Below, in pieces: positions 4,573 through 5,098 of a stretch of DNA of 5,098 bases (position 1 is its first letter; each line of letters opens with the position of its first letter). Both the position numbers and the translations under genes were made by a program. The notes beneath the pieces were generated by a model that was given only the letters and a program-made list of their open reading frames with translations, made no database searches and had not been told where the DNA came from. Source of the stretch: Christensenella sp. UBA5399 (GTDB taxonomy: Bacteria; Bacillota; Clostridia; Christensenellales; Christensenellaceae); the NCBI GenBank assembly GCA_002407725.1, contig DHOD01000143.1, positions 10,742 to 15,839 of the forward strand, written 5' to 3'.

Positions 4573-5098
4573 ATGAATGTTTTTATCGTTGCAATTCCAT
4601 TATTTGATTCCAATATGGCTGTCCAGGCGTACCAGTTGTGCGCGCACGGCGAAAAAGTGCTGGGTATGGACGACGACCACGTTTATACAAATGAAGCGCT
4701 CTCCAACCCGGGGCTGGATATTGTAGAGCAGATCGGCATCGAAGCCTTTGCAGACGACAAGCCGTTGTTTCTGGAATTGTCGCGGCTGCAGCTTATGGCA
4801 GGCGTTCCCATCGATTCCCCGCTGGGACCTGACAGGATCGTGTGCGTGATCCCTGTCAGCTTTATATCCGACCGCGAGATGACAACCAAAGTCCACGTGC
4901 TAAAAGAATACGGCTATATCATCGCGATAGATGGCTATCCGGAAGATCCCGACGCGCCCATGCTCGAGTACGCCAGCTATATCATACTCGATTACACTGA
5001 CCCGCTCTTTTTTCAGCGGTATAACGGGTTTTACCGCACAATCCGCGGTACAAAGCCAGTCATATCCAACATTCCTTCCATGGAAGGAATGTTGGATA
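4573..5098 (+). CDS. EAL-HDOD (YuxH/CdgJ-type) signalling protein, N-terminal 175 codons, cut by window edge
   Basis: The frame stays open from the ATG at 4573 to the window end. The translation begins MNVFIVAIPLFDSNMAVQAYQL, matching the start of EAL-HDOD proteins (compare VFIARQPIFD...V.AYELL), and continues with further correspondences: KPLFLELSRLQLM (63-75) for the KPAFINF..ELL strand, DRIVCVIPVSF (87-97) for the strand that normally holds the catalytic-type glutamate, YGYIIAIDGY (113-122) for G.kiAlDDf, and YASYIILDY (133-141) for aDiIKvDf. The acidic and lysine residues that bind metal and c-di-GMP in active EAL domains are mostly missing (no EAL motif, DD reads DG, the lysine reads I138), so enzymatic phosphodiesterase activity is unlikely; the family acts as a regulator of motility or stress pathways. 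The HDOD half lies beyond the edge. GGGG sits 6 nt before the ATG. Residues after about 169 fall in the terminal palindrome and may be artefactual. Confidence 0.8.
   Translation, partial: MNVFIVAIPLFDSNMAVQAYQLCAHGEKVLGMDDDHVYTNEALSNPGLDIVEQIGIEAFADDKPLFLELSRLQLMAGVPIDSPLGPDRIVCVIPVSFISDREMTTKVHVLKEYGYIIAIDGYPEDPDAPMLEYASYIILDYTDPLFFQRYNGFYRTIRGTKPVISNIPSMEGMLD
5063..5098. repeat. Perfect 36-bp palindrome at the window end
   Basis: The arm TATCCAACATTCCTTCCA (5063-5080) is followed at once by its exact reverse complement up to the last base, with no loop. It lies inside the EAL-HDOD reading frame. A perfect spacerless palindrome ending precisely where the sequence ends is most simply a fold-back artefact of sequencing or assembly, although a real hairpin or an inverted repeat that broke the assembly is possible. 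Confidence 0.95.

Noticed and set aside
4600..4896. Minus-strand open frame near the right end
   Set aside because: The plus-strand frame over the same bases matches EAL-HDOD proteins and has a promoter and ribosome binding site; the minus frame has neither.

Overview
The window looks like a chromosomal fragment from a moderately GC-rich Bacillota, most likely class Clostridia. Three things suggest this: an Orn/Lys/Arg decarboxylase-family gene lies directly upstream of a thymidylate kinase gene (the yaaO-tmk order of Bacillus and many Clostridia), the ribosome binding sites are strong and purine-rich, and the intergenic gaps are AT-rich with sigma-A-like promoters. The taxonomic call is inference; no rRNA or other marker is present. 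Both ends cut through genes, and the right end is a perfect palindrome, so this may be a complete short contig.

Left half, minus strand, in transcription order: a short-chain dehydrogenase/reductase (3153 to 2389); a gap holding a small intrinsic terminator; a two-helix membrane protein with a PH-like cytoplasmic domain (2111 to 1635); a PLP-dependent Orn/Lys/Arg decarboxylase-family protein (1566 to 160); and the first 50 codons of thymidylate kinase (150 to 1). The last three are closely spaced (68 and 9 nt) and probably form one transcript.

Right half, plus strand: an aldo/keto reductase (3349 to 4350) divergent from the SDR, then the 5' part of a gene missing from simple closed-ORF calls because it runs off the window (from 4573). 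Its product begins like EAL-HDOD (YuxH/CdgJ-type) signalling proteins and has a degenerate EAL domain.

The regulatory DNA is the most informative part. The SDR/AKR divergent gap carries two perfect odd-centred palindromes, one of them on the -35 region of the SDR promoter, suggesting control by a DNA-binding regulator not encoded here. The leader of the EAL-HDOD gene can fold into two mutually exclusive hairpins, the second followed by seven T, the arrangement of a transcription attenuator. No mobile element, CRISPR array, tRNA or rRNA was seen. I found no complete novel system; the genes are mostly known families, and the unusual signals are regulatory or possibly assembly-related.
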